Assembly: GCA_003140235.1 (NCBI GenBank) | Contig: PLJN01000100.1 | Location: forward strand, 2,310-40,613 | Length of the DNA: 38,304 bases | Direction of reading: 5' to 3' | Source: Acidobacteriaceae bacterium | GTDB taxonomy: Bacteria > Acidobacteriota > Terriglobia > Terriglobales > Acidobacteriaceae | In this document: in pieces, positions 22,996 through 30,545 of the stretch | How the letters are laid out: the number at the start of each line of letters is the position of its first letter | Position numbering within the stretch: the stretch's first letter is position 1 | Position numbers and translations under genes: made by a program | The notes under the pieces: model-generated | What the model was told of the DNA's origin: nothing | Seen by the model: the letters and a program-made list of their open reading frames with translations, nothing else | The model's database searches: none

Positions 22996-23664
22996 CTAGA
23001 CTCTTGTCGCCGTGTTCAGCGGCCCGCGAATCACGGTCACCGGCGCCGCTTCGGGCCGGGGTGAAGCAATCGAAAGCGAAAAGTCGATGATGTATCGGAC
23101 GGTATTGGGGCAGAACAGGCAGGGTGTCTCCTGGATGTTCTGCAGGTCTTCGGTGACCACACCCATGGGGAAGGAGCGCAAGCACTCTGTGCAGGTCAGC
23201 ACGACATAAGGAATTCCCTTGGAATCTTTTCCATTCCGCGGTATCCACACCGGCGCCGACTCTTCCTGATGGGCCGCCGCCCTAGCTGCCGACGTGTGAA
23301 TCAATTTAGTCACGGCCTTTAGAAGTTCGTCGGTCGTACCGCGGCCTTTGGGATAAAAAGCGTCGGCAATCACTCCGCCGGGCACCGCATCTTCAAAGTG
23401 ATATGCGCCGCTCATGGCAATGACCGAGATATGCGGGAACCGCCGGCGGACCACCGAGAGGAATTCGAATCCTGACATTTGCGGCATATTCAGGTCGGAA
23501 ATAATTACCGTGGGAAGGGTCCTTCGCAGTTGCAGGAGCGCATCAAAACCGTTTTCAGCAAAGTGCACGTCATATCCTGATGACGTCAGCACCAGTCCAA
23601 TGCTATCGCGAACAGGCTCGTCATCGTCCACTACCAGAATTTGATGCTTGGCAAGTCTTGACAT
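22996..23664 (-). CDS. Response regulator with C-terminal four-cysteine module
   Basis: This 222-residue protein has an N-terminal receiver domain: acidic pocket VVDDDE (D13-D15), phospho-acceptor D57 in ISDLNMP, and conserved Lys K106 in FYPKG. The C-terminal part is not a known DNA-binding output. It contains CTEC and CLFC (C158/C161 and C182/C185), the spacing of a small zinc ribbon or redox centre. The ATG at 23664 follows a strong GAGGAGG. Longer starts would hide that site. No histidine kinase gene adjoins. It sits between two convergent Crp/Fnr paralogues, which suggests a shared regulatory circuit, but this is inference. Confidence 0.85.
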   Translation of the reverse strand: MSRLAKHQILVVDDDEPVRDSIGLVLTSSGYDVHFAENGFDALLQLRRTLPTVIISDLNMPQMSGFEFLSVVRRRFPHISVIAMSGAYHFEDAVPGGVIADAFYPKGRGTTDELLKAVTKLIHTSAARAAAHQEESAPVWIPRNGKDSKGIPYVVLTCTECLRSFPMGVVTEDLQNIQETPCLFCPNTVRYIIDFSLSIASPRPEAAPVTVIRGPLNTATRV

Positions 23665-23806
23665 GGGCCCCTCCTCTCCCGCAGTTCGGGAAAAAGTTTT
23701 TCCGGAACGCAATAGTACGTTCATCAATCTTGCAAGTCTGTCTCAAAAAGAACAGTGCATTTATTTTATGTCCGCGGCGCCCGCTGTTTGGCCCGTGAAA
23801 ATGGTT

Positions 23807-24520
23807 TCAGTCGTGAAGGACCACATTTAGCAGAGAACTGTGAACGCTCAATTTGCCGTTGTACTCGATGAAACCGAGCTTGCGGAAGCGGTTCATAAAG
23901 AAACTTACCCGTGAGCGGGTAGTGCCTACCATTTCGGCGAGGATCTCCTGGCTTATTTTGGGGATCACCGTCTCCGGTGTGCCGTCCTTGCCGAACTGGG
24001 CGAGGAGCAGCAGGGCCCGAGCCAGGCGCTTTTCACTCGAATTAAACAGTTGGTCCACCAGATCTTCCTGGATGCGTACGTTGCGCGCCAACAGGTAGGC
24101 GACGAAAACCTCTGACATCTGTTTTTCTTCGTGCAGTACCCGCATCATTTCTTTTCGTTCAATCCGGAGCAGGGTTACCGGCATGATGGCGACAGCGGTG
24201 GCCATGCGGTGGGGCTGGACCGTCGCGATGCATTCCTCGCCTAAGAAGCTCCCGATCCCCAGCAGAGCGATAGTTGCTTCCTTGCCACGGTTGGATAGGA
24301 CCGTGATCTTGACCCGGCCCTCCTGGATGTAGAACACACAATCGGAGGGATCTCCCTGGGAAAAAATCGTCTGGTGTTTTTTCAGATCAACAATCGTCCG
24401 GCCCAGTCCGGTGTGAGCAAGAAAGTCCGCGGGCTGAAAAGCCCGTTTTCGGTGAGGTTTTTCACTGACGATAGCCACGAAAGCAATCGTACATTCTTCA
24501 GTAAGGGCACCGCTGTTCAA
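23807..24520 (-). CDS. Crp/Fnr-family transcriptional regulator (copy 2)
   Basis: This regulator of up to 237 residues is paralogous to the one at 22259-22984. Its cNMP-binding fold (GRTIVDLKKHQTIFSQGDP, GSFLGEECIA) and C-terminal HTH (LAEMVGTTRSRVSFFMNRF) align along the whole length. The shared tail SLLNVVLHD ends both proteins. The effector domain is more diverged than the DNA-binding domain, which suggests that the two recognise the same sites but respond to different signals. The frame begins at a TTG (24520) without a visible ribosome binding site, so the true start may be a downstream GTG. No Fnr-type cysteine set is present. Confidence 0.88.
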   Translation of the reverse strand: MNSGALTEECTIAFVAIVSEKPHRKRAFQPADFLAHTGLGRTIVDLKKHQTIFSQGDPSDCVFYIQEGRVKITVLSNRGKEATIALLGIGSFLGEECIATVQPHRMATAVAIMPVTLLRIERKEMMRVLHEEKQMSEVFVAYLLARNVRIQEDLVDQLFNSSEKRLARALLLLAQFGKDGTPETVIPKISQEILAEMVGTTRSRVSFFMNRFRKLGFIEYNGKLSVHSSLLNVVLHD

Positions 24521-24587
24521 TTTTGACCACAGCTCTGCTGTAGTTCGAAATGGGATTGGCTTGCCTGGCTCTGGATTCCTCTTAATT

Positions 24588-24743
24588 TCAGATCTGACCC
24601 AGAAGCAGGAGAATGACCACGATAATCAGAACCAGTCCCAGTCCTCCGGTCGGGAAATAACCCCAATTCCGGCTGTGCGGCCATCTTGGTAGCGCGCCCA
24701 CCAGGGCCAAAACTAAAACCACGATTAACACAATTGCAAGCAT
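24588..24743 (-). CDS. DUF3309-type small membrane protein
   Basis: This 51-residue protein has two hydrophobic helices around a short polar turn: MLAIVLIVVLVLALVGALP, WPHSRNWGYFPTGG, then LGLVLIIVVILLLLGQI. This is the DUF3309 layout, small inner-membrane proteins that are often stress-linked in soil bacteria and have no known activity. AAGGAG lies 8 bases upstream of the ATG at 24743. It sits upstream of the second Crp/Fnr gene on the same strand. Confidence 0.85.
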   Translation of the reverse strand: MLAIVLIVVLVLALVGALPRWPHSRNWGYFPTGGLGLVLIIVVILLLLGQI

Positions 24744-24958
24744 TTGTTCTCTCCTTCGTGAATAGGGCCACGAGAATTCAAAATGACCACAGCAACACTA
24801 TGGCATTTCGCGGCCTTGTTAATCTGATCCAAATTGCCCATTTAAGGTTTGCGCGGAGGCCCGCCCATGGGGCGTGGCCTGTTCAATTCTGTACAGCTTT
24901 TTCCGGTCGAAGCTGCGATCTTCGCTGCATGCGGACTCTCGCCAGACAACCCGGCCGA

Positions 24959-25786
24959 ATGCCTTCCGCGTCGAGCGTGTCGCTGAGGAACACAGCACGC
25001 CCCTTCTCCATCCTTGTTACGTTGCTCATGATTTTGCTCGGCGCGGGCCTATGTCCGCCGACAGCCGGACAAAAGTCGAACCCACCGGCCCAACCGTCGT
25101 CCGTCCAGCCGACCGGCGGGCAATTAACTGCCGGCCAGGTAGTGCAGAACCTGGTCCGCATGAACCTGGAGCGGACCGAGGCGCTGCAGTCGTATCAATC
25201 CACCAGAGTCTACCGGCTGGAATACAAAGGGTTTCCTGGCGGCCGTGAGGCGGAGATGGTTGTGAAAGTAAAATACCGGGCGCCCGGAACGAAGGAATTT
25301 GAAATCGTATCGGAAACCGGATCCAAGCTGCTGATTGACCGGGTCTTCAAGAAACTTCTGCAGGGTGAGCAGGAAGCACTCGAGGCTGAAAACCAAAAGC
25401 GCATTGCCATCAATCAGGAGAACTACGAATTCACGATGATCGGTTGCGAAACAGGGCCCAGCGGGCCAGCCTACGTACTTTCCGTGAAACCCAGGACGAA
25501 GAACAAGTTCCTCTTCCAGGGCCGGATCTGGGTGGACGCGGAACAATTTGCCATTGTACGGATTGCGGTGGAGCCCGCGCAAAAACCGTCTTTTTGGATC
25601 AAGGACACCAGGATTGAAACGCTATATGTGAACGTGAATGATTTCTGGCTGCCCGCGCACAATCACAGCTTGACCGCCGTTCGCATGGGCGGGCACGCTG
25701 ACTTCAGTATCGAATACAAAGACTACCGGATCACGGCCGCCAGACAGTTGAATAAGATCAGCAGTGCTACTGGACCCAGCCGGTAA
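24959..25786 (+). CDS. Secreted LolA/RseB-like outer-membrane lipoprotein-sorting family protein
   Basis: This protein of about 275 residues has a signal peptide-like segment (FSILVTLLMILLGAGL) followed by a Pro/Gln-rich linker. Its beta-rich domain has the pattern of LolA/RseB/DUF4292-like half-barrels: NLERTEALQSYQSTRVYRL, REAEMVVKVKYRAPGTKEFE, GRIWVDAEQFAIVRIAVEP, and a closing SIEYKDYRI. Such folds bind lipid or acylated partners in the periplasm. The start is uncertain: ATGs at 24929 and 24959 both fit and no strong ribosome binding site is seen. Its 3' end overlaps the convergent radical SAM gene by 20 bases. Confidence 0.65.
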   Translation: MPSASSVSLRNTARPFSILVTLLMILLGAGLCPPTAGQKSNPPAQPSSVQPTGGQLTAGQVVQNLVRMNLERTEALQSYQSTRVYRLEYKGFPGGREAEMVVKVKYRAPGTKEFEIVSETGSKLLIDRVFKKLLQGEQEALEAENQKRIAINQENYEFTMIGCETGPSGPAYVLSVKPRTKNKFLFQGRIWVDAEQFAIVRIAVEPAQKPSFWIKDTRIETLYVNVNDFWLPAHNHSLTAVRMGGHADFSIEYKDYRITAARQLNKISSATGPSR

Positions 25787-27359
25787 CGAGGTCTTCCCTG
25801 CCGGGCACAACTCCCACACCGAGGCTCTGTGGGACCAGATCAGGGGAACTGATCCGCGGCGGCACTTGCAACCAGGGCATCACTTCACCAGCAAACAGTC
25901 GGCGGCATGATCTTGCCAGCAAACGCGCCCAACGTGCGGACCAGGCGAGCCGCGCACTATCTGTGGCGATTCCCGTGTCGGCATACATGCGGCGGTAAAG
26001 CTTTGAAATTAACAGGAACGCGAGCCGGCCCTTCATGGAAGGAATAAACTGTGCGCGCTTCCAGATCAAGCGCAGACTGTAGAAGTGGTCCCACACAGCC
26101 TGGGTCCGGGTGCGGATCTCGCTCGCCGACATCACAGGATGGTCCCAGAAAAGTTGAGGACGCACCGCCCGCGGGATAAGCCATACTCGTGTAAGCGGCA
26201 CGCCGCCAATTCGCGTGGTGTTGCCCTCCATGGTTTTTTCCCAACGCTGAAAGTCAACGGTCCCGGGATAAGGAGTCAGCATCACAAACTGCGCAAACGC
26301 CAGGTCCGCTTGTTCCGCGAGTGCCGCTGTGGCGTCAAACGTCTGCGGACGATCGCTGGGCAAACCGAAGATAAACGATCCGAGCACGTAGATTCCATGC
26401 CTGCGAAATGTCCGCAGACGCTCCGCCAGTTTTTCGCCCACGCAGTTGAAGTCTTTATAGACGTCTTTCAACCCTTCCGGAGTCACAGCTTCCACGCCGA
26501 CCAGAACGCCTTGAATATGGGCGGCCCGCATGGCTGTCAGGAACTCGGGGTCTTCGCCCGCTTCCATCGTGATCTGGGTAAACAGAATCGTGTTCTTCGG
26601 AAGCTGCGCCAGACGCGCCATCAACTCGAACCGCTCGGCGCGGATGGACTGGAGTTCATTCAGCTTTTGAATATTGTTTTGCTGCTTGGCAAGTGCGAGG
26701 TCCGTGAGCGTGACGGGATAGAAATTATCATCGGCCAGCGCAATAAAGCGGAAGCCAAGCCTGCGCAACTGGACGACTTCTTCCATCACGGCATCGGACG
26801 TGCGCTGGCGCGGGCGTTGTCCGTCCGTGCGCCACACAGAACAAAAGGAACAATGCTTGGGACAACCGCGGACGGTCTGCACCGAAGCCCACATGTAACT
26901 CTTGCGCGGCATCAGGTCCCATCGCGCCGGCACAAAGTCACCGGCTTCAATTCGTCCGCCGGCGTACTGCGGCAGAAGAGCGCCTCTTGCATGGTCAGCC
27001 AGCACCCTGGCCCATACGATGTCGCCGTCACCTTTGACCACTGCGTGGGCGCCGCCCAGTTCGGCCGCTTCTTCAGGATAGAGCGTCGCGTGAATTCCGC
27101 CGAAGACCACGGTGGCTCCGCGAGCCCGTGCCGTGTTGCCGATTTCGTATCCGCGAAGCGCATTGCCAGTGTGAATGCCAATGCCGACCACGTCTCCCGG
27201 CATTATGTCGGCTGGCTCCACGGGCGCCAGGGTTTCATCCACAAGGTGCGGATCGCCATAGCTTGCAGGTGTTGCTCCGGCAAGCACGTACAACCACCGC
27301 GGAGTAATGACTGCGGTGCCAAAAGATACGCTGCTCGGATTGATTAAGTGGACATTCAC
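25767..27359 (-). CDS. B12-binding-type radical SAM enzyme, unknown substrate
   Basis: This 530-residue protein has an N-terminal cobalamin-binding-like Rossmann domain (about residues 20-130, with VVGIGIHTGNALRG and VVFGGIHATLYPEEA) and a radical SAM core with RGCPKHCSFCS (C166, C170, C173, CxxxCxxC). The core continues with ALADDNFYP, FTQITMEAGED, GVLVGVEAVTPEGL and GSFIFGLPSDRPQTF. The last 130 or so residues are a basic helical domain. Relatives methylate or rearrange lipids, antibiotics or pigments, and the substrate here cannot be named. I chose the GTG at 27359 because AGGAG lies 9 bases upstream and MNVHLINPSS is the typical start. The gene stands alone, without biosynthetic partners. 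Confidence 0.88.
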   Translation of the reverse strand: MNVHLINPSSVSFGTAVITPRWLYVLAGATPASYGDPHLVDETLAPVEPADIMPGDVVGIGIHTGNALRGYEIGNTARARGATVVFGGIHATLYPEEAAELGGAHAVVKGDGDIVWARVLADHARGALLPQYAGGRIEAGDFVPARWDLMPRKSYMWASVQTVRGCPKHCSFCSVWRTDGQRPRQRTSDAVMEEVVQLRRLGFRFIALADDNFYPVTLTDLALAKQQNNIQKLNELQSIRAERFELMARLAQLPKNTILFTQITMEAGEDPEFLTAMRAAHIQGVLVGVEAVTPEGLKDVYKDFNCVGEKLAERLRTFRRHGIYVLGSFIFGLPSDRPQTFDATAALAEQADLAFAQFVMLTPYPGTVDFQRWEKTMEGNTTRIGGVPLTRVWLIPRAVRPQLFWDHPVMSASEIRTRTQAVWDHFYSLRLIWKRAQFIPSMKGRLAFLLISKLYRRMYADTGIATDSARLAWSARWARLLARSCRRLFAGEVMPWLQVPPRISSPDLVPQSLGVGVVPGREDLVTGWVQ

Positions 27360-27458
27360 CGATCGCCGCTCCTCGACCCGCACGTTGGCACTCTCGCCTG
27401 TTCGCGGAGCACAATGCTGGTCAGTCCGGAAATTCTCGACTCCCAGGCGACATAAATC

Positions 27459-27474
27459 TGTGCACAATTGCACA
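27459..27474. promoter_or_regulatory. Palindrome with CRP-site geometry upstream of the radical SAM gene
   Basis: TGTGCACAATTGCACA is an inverted repeat of TGTGCA and TGCACA around CAAT. It follows the TGTGN-N6-NCACA layout of Crp-family sites, with C and G in place of A and T at the inner positions. It lies 100 bases upstream of the radical SAM start and 149 bases upstream of the Thivi_2564-like gene, so it could serve either. Two Crp/Fnr genes are nearby. Confidence 0.45.
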
Positions 27475-27622
27475 CTAAGCGCCTGTACGGCGTGTCTCCA
27501 TCTGTGCAAAAAAGACCAGACTCATGTTCTTGGTGCGCCTTACCATGCAGGTAGAGCGCGGAGAGACAACGGCAAGGCCACATCGCAGAGTCTGCGCGCG
27601 AGAAGAAGGAGATCAGCAAGTT

Positions 27623-27823
27623 ATGCCTTTAGTACAAGTACTGATTGTTTTGATCGTAGTGGGTTTTCTGCTGTGGCTGGTGAATCGACTCATCCCCATG
27701 CAAAGCACCATCAAGTCGATCTTGAACGCGGTGGTCATCATTTGCGTTGCCATCTGGCTTTTGAATGTGTTTGGAATCCTGCCTTCTCTTTCCAAGATTC
27801 GCGTGGGCCACGTTGGGCGTTGA
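27623..27823 (+). CDS. Thivi_2564-type small membrane protein
   Basis: This 66-residue protein has two transmembrane helices (VQVLIVLIVVGFLLWLVNRL and SILNAVVIICVAIWLLNVFG) joined by IPMQSTIK, the layout of the Thivi_2564 family. Its role is unknown. The ATG at 27623 has AAGGAG about 11 bases upstream. A longer in-frame start at 27524 would add an unlikely basic leader. A strong intrinsic terminator follows, so it is a single-gene unit. Confidence 0.82.
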   Translation: MPLVQVLIVLIVVGFLLWLVNRLIPMQSTIKSILNAVVIICVAIWLLNVFGILPSLSKIRVGHVGR

Positions 27824-27841
27824 GCCCGTAAGCTGAACAAA

Positions 27842-27874
27842 AAACGGTCCCGGAAGGCTTTTCCGGGACCGTTT
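27842..27874 (+). terminator. Strong intrinsic terminator
   Basis: A perfect 14-bp stem (AAACGGTCCCGGAA with its complement) closes a 5-base loop 19 bases after the stop at 27823. A-rich and T-rich flanks make it potentially active on both strands, so it could also stop transcripts from the minus-strand YtxH gene. Confidence 0.88.
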
Positions 27875-28058
27875 GGTTTGTGTGCGGGAGAAAATTTCAG
27901 CGGACCGGGGAAACGGATGACGCTGCAGGAAAGCCACAGCGCGTTCAAAATACCGGTCCAGAAGCCAACATGCCATCTTATTTGTAATTTGCACAGGGGC
28001 CTTTCCCAAAGACCGGGTCATTTTCCTTGGCGGAGTCCACTCCCACATCCATGATCAT

Positions 28059-28355
28059 CTAAGAGCGTTTCTCAGGTGCTCCGTCGCGCATGACCTCGCG
28101 GCCAGCGTCAATGGCAGCACCGACCTGCCGTGTTTTATCGGTGACCATCTTCTTCCCGGAAGTGACCCAATCGCCGACTTGTTCGCGGACGTTGCGGCCG
28201 AGATTAGACAGGTATTCACGGCCATCATCTACTCCGGACACGATTGCTTGCCGGGTTTCGCGGCCCGATTTGGGTGCGTAAAGGATTGCGACCACGGTCC
28301 CAAGGCCTAAGCCAGCCAGGAACCAGCCAATATTGTTGGTGCGGTTGTCAGACAT
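28059..28355 (-). CDS. YtxH-domain protein
   Basis: This 98-residue protein has one N-terminal membrane helix (NNIGWFLAGLGLGTVVAILYAP) followed by the YtxH hallmark APKSGRETR and a charged helical tail with repeated Gly-Arg-Glu stretches. YtxH proteins are small stress-associated membrane proteins. GGAGG precedes the ATG at 28355. The gene is transcribed away from the sortase locus. Confidence 0.88.
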   Translation of the reverse strand: MSDNRTNNIGWFLAGLGLGTVVAILYAPKSGRETRQAIVSGVDDGREYLSNLGRNVREQVGDWVTSGKKMVTDKTRQVGAAIDAGREVMRDGAPEKRS

Positions 28356-28729
28356 GTTGCCTCCAGATCAAGTTGTTACGAATATCGAAAGTGTGGATGT
28401 GAATACAGATCAGACAAGATCAATCTCAAATCGAAATCAAAACTTAACAGAGAAGCGCACTGGTAGTCTGGTCAATAGCGCTCACCTGACGCGCTGCTAA
28501 TTTGATTTGTGCTGCTCCATATCTTTACACCAATTCGATGATTGAGTATTTCTGTTGCAATAAAAATCAGCGTCCTGAGCAATTCAGACCATCACCTTCT
28601 TTCCGTGTGTGCCATGCTGATGAAGTGAGTGTGACCCAGCGGCAACACCGAAGGTTCACAGGTCGTCTTCCCAGAGATCGCGCTGAACGTGGTCCAGGAA
28701 AGAAAAATATGAAAGTTAAGGAGTATCAA
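28356..28729. promoter_or_regulatory. Divergent intergenic region upstream of the sortase locus
   Basis: These 374 bases separate the minus-strand YtxH gene from the plus-strand sortase-substrate gene and should contain both promoters. The first part is AT-rich. A plus-strand frame runs through the second half from 28502, but it has no ribosome binding site and poor codon use. No operator could be picked out with confidence. Confidence 0.4.
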
Positions 28730-29455
28730 ATGAAACTGATGAAAATTTTGCCGATCGCATTGTTTGTTCTTGCGGCCTGTGCATTCCTGTTGCCGACAGC
28801 AGTCGCCGATGAGTGGAATAACAAGACCATTGTGACATTCAGCGAGCCGGTCGAAGTCCCCGGAGTGGGCGCCCAGGTTTTGCCGGCTGGCACCTACATT
28901 TTTAAGCTGATGGACTCAACCTCCAACCGTAACATCGTCCAGATCTTCAGCGCAGATGGCAACCATCTGTTCACCACCATTCTCGCCATCCCGAATTACC
29001 GCCTGAAGGTCACCGGTAAGACGGTCATGACGTTTCGCGAAAGAGGCGAAGGTCAACCCGAAGCCATCCGGGCCTGGTTCTATCCGGGCGCAAATTGGGG
29101 CCAGGAATTTGTATATCCCAAATCCCGGGCGATCCAGTTGGCGGCAATCGTGAAAGAGCCCGTCCTTGCGACGCCGATCGAAGTGGCTGAAGCGCCGGTC
29201 GAAGTCTTAAGGAGCGCTCCTGTAGAAGCCGTTGCTCCTACCGGAGAAACCATCGACATGGCGACAGTTGTTGAACCACCGCCAGCACCGGTTGTTGAGG
29301 AGGCGCCCGCGGCTGTCGAATTGCCGCAGACTGCCAGCTTCGTGCCGCTCTTTGGCCTTATCGGACTGATGTCGTTGGGCACGGGAGTTGCTCTTTGGAT
29401 GTTCACTAAAAAGAACGCGAATGAACGTGCGCGACTTTCCAATCGAGCAAGCTGA
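28730..29455 (+). CDS. Secreted protein with LPxTG-like sortase sorting signal
   Basis: This 241-residue protein has an N-terminal signal peptide (MKILPIALFVLAACAFLLP, cleavage near AVAD). Its compact beta-rich domain is shared by many acidobacterial secreted proteins (WNNKTIVTFSEPVEVPG, VLPAGTYIFKL). A Pro/Ala/Val/Glu-rich linker follows (about residues 145-195). The C-terminus is a complete sorting signal: LPQTA (198-202), a hydrophobic segment (FVPLFGLIGLMSLGTGVALWMF) and a basic tail (KKNANERAR). A class D sortase gene lies two genes downstream on the same strand. I chose the ATG at 28730 because AAGGAG lies 6 bases upstream. An ATG 21 bases earlier is the alternative. A terminator follows the gene. 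Confidence 0.85.
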   Translation: MKLMKILPIALFVLAACAFLLPTAVADEWNNKTIVTFSEPVEVPGVGAQVLPAGTYIFKLMDSTSNRNIVQIFSADGNHLFTTILAIPNYRLKVTGKTVMTFRERGEGQPEAIRAWFYPGANWGQEFVYPKSRAIQLAAIVKEPVLATPIEVAEAPVEVLRSAPVEAVAPTGETIDMATVVEPPPAPVVEEAPAAVELPQTASFVPLFGLIGLMSLGTGVALWMFTKKNANERARLSNRAS

Positions 29456-29475
29456 GCCATCGCACCGTACAATTA

Positions 29476-29505
29476 GGGGTGGTACACGAGTACCACCCCG
29501 TTTTT
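29476..29505 (+). terminator. Intrinsic terminator after the LPQTA protein gene
   Basis: A perfect 10-bp stem (GGGGTGGTAC with GTACCACCCC) with a 4-base loop is followed by GTTTTT. It should end most transcription from the upstream gene, so the VWA and sortase genes probably need their own promoter in 29506-29558 or rely on read-through. Confidence 0.9.
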
Positions 29506-29558
29506 CATAGCGATACAATGGATCTGTCACCAGTTTGTGAGGCTACAATTCAGCTCGT

Positions 29559-30545
29559 ATGACAAACATCTTCTCATGTACACCACGCTTGGCCCTTCTG
29601 CTGTCTTTGGTCGCTGTGCCGGGTATGGCTCCGTCGCAAGCACCCTCGCAAAACTATTCCGGTGAGCTCTATAAAATCAAGGTCAACACTAATCTGGTCG
29701 TCTTGAGTGCAACCGCGCTGGACCGTAAAGGCATTCTTGTTTCCGGACTCGACCAAAACAACTTTCAAGTTTATGAGGACGGAGTCCTGCAGCAAATCAA
29801 GCATTTCAGCCACCAGGACGTTCCGGTGACCGTGGGTCTGGTCATCGATAACAGCGGAAGCATGGCCAGCAAGCGCGCTCTGGTCATCGCCGCCGCTTTG
29901 GCGTTCGTCCATTCCAGCAATCCGCAGGACCAGATGTTCGTGGTCAATTTCAACGAGTACGTCCGGTTCGGTCTGCCGGAAGGAATGCCATTTACCGACC
30001 AGGTGCCCCAGTTGGAGGTTGCGCTTTCCAAAATCCACACCAATGGCCAGACAGCGCTGTATGACGCTGTGGCTGTGGCACTGGAACACCTCAAGCAGGG
30101 TAACCGCGACAAGAAAGTGCTGATCGTGATCAGCGACGGCGGCGACAATGCCAGTAAGCGCAGCAACCTGGCCCAGATCATGGCCATGGCGCACCGCACC
30201 GATACCATCATCTATACCATTGGCCTCTTTGAGGACGAAGATGAAGACCGCAATCCTCGCGTGCTGAAGCAGCTTGCCGAGGATACCGGCGGCGATGTCT
30301 TCCTGCCCGACACCCTCAAGGAAGTCGTCCCAATTTGCGAGCGAATCGCGCGCGATATTCGCAATCTGTACACCGTCGCTTATTCTCCCGCGAACACCAG
30401 GCAGGATGGAACATATCGCACGATCCAGGTGAAAGCCAGTGCCCCGGGCCATACACACTTGGTGGTCAGGACCCGGGCTGGCTATGTTGCGCCCCTGGCT
30501 CCGGTTCCCGCGCCGCCGCCTTCGGCCAAGAGTAACGTGCCATGA
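29559..30545 (+). CDS. Secreted VWA-domain protein (acidobacterial VWFA-related type)
   Basis: This 328-residue protein has a signal peptide (LALLLSLVAVPGMAPSQA) and a short N-terminal domain (KVNTNLVVLSATALDRKG, FQVYEDGVLQQIKHF) typical of the VWFA-related proteins abundant in Acidobacteria. The VWA domain has the metal-binding motif VIDNSGSMAS (D97, S99, S101), NGQTALYDAV and VLIVISDGGDN. The C-terminus is Pro-rich and carries no sorting signal or membrane anchor. VWA domains mediate metal-dependent adhesion or complex assembly. The stop overlaps the sortase start (ATGA), so the two are translationally coupled and probably act together. Confidence 0.9.
   Translation: MTNIFSCTPRLALLLSLVAVPGMAPSQAPSQNYSGELYKIKVNTNLVVLSATALDRKGILVSGLDQNNFQVYEDGVLQQIKHFSHQDVPVTVGLVIDNSGSMASKRALVIAAALAFVHSSNPQDQMFVVNFNEYVRFGLPEGMPFTDQVPQLEVALSKIHTNGQTALYDAVAVALEHLKQGNRDKKVLIVISDGGDNASKRSNLAQIMAMAHRTDTIIYTIGLFEDEDEDRNPRVLKQLAEDTGGDVFLPDTLKEVVPICERIARDIRNLYTVAYSPANTRQDGTYRTIQVKASAPGHTHLVVRTRAGYVAPLAPVPAPPPSAKSNVP

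Noticed and set aside
26085..27347. Long open frame of 420 codons on the plus strand
   Set aside because: It lies wholly opposite the radical SAM gene, whose motifs are clear. The product is rich in Arg and His without recognisable motifs, so it is a shadow frame.
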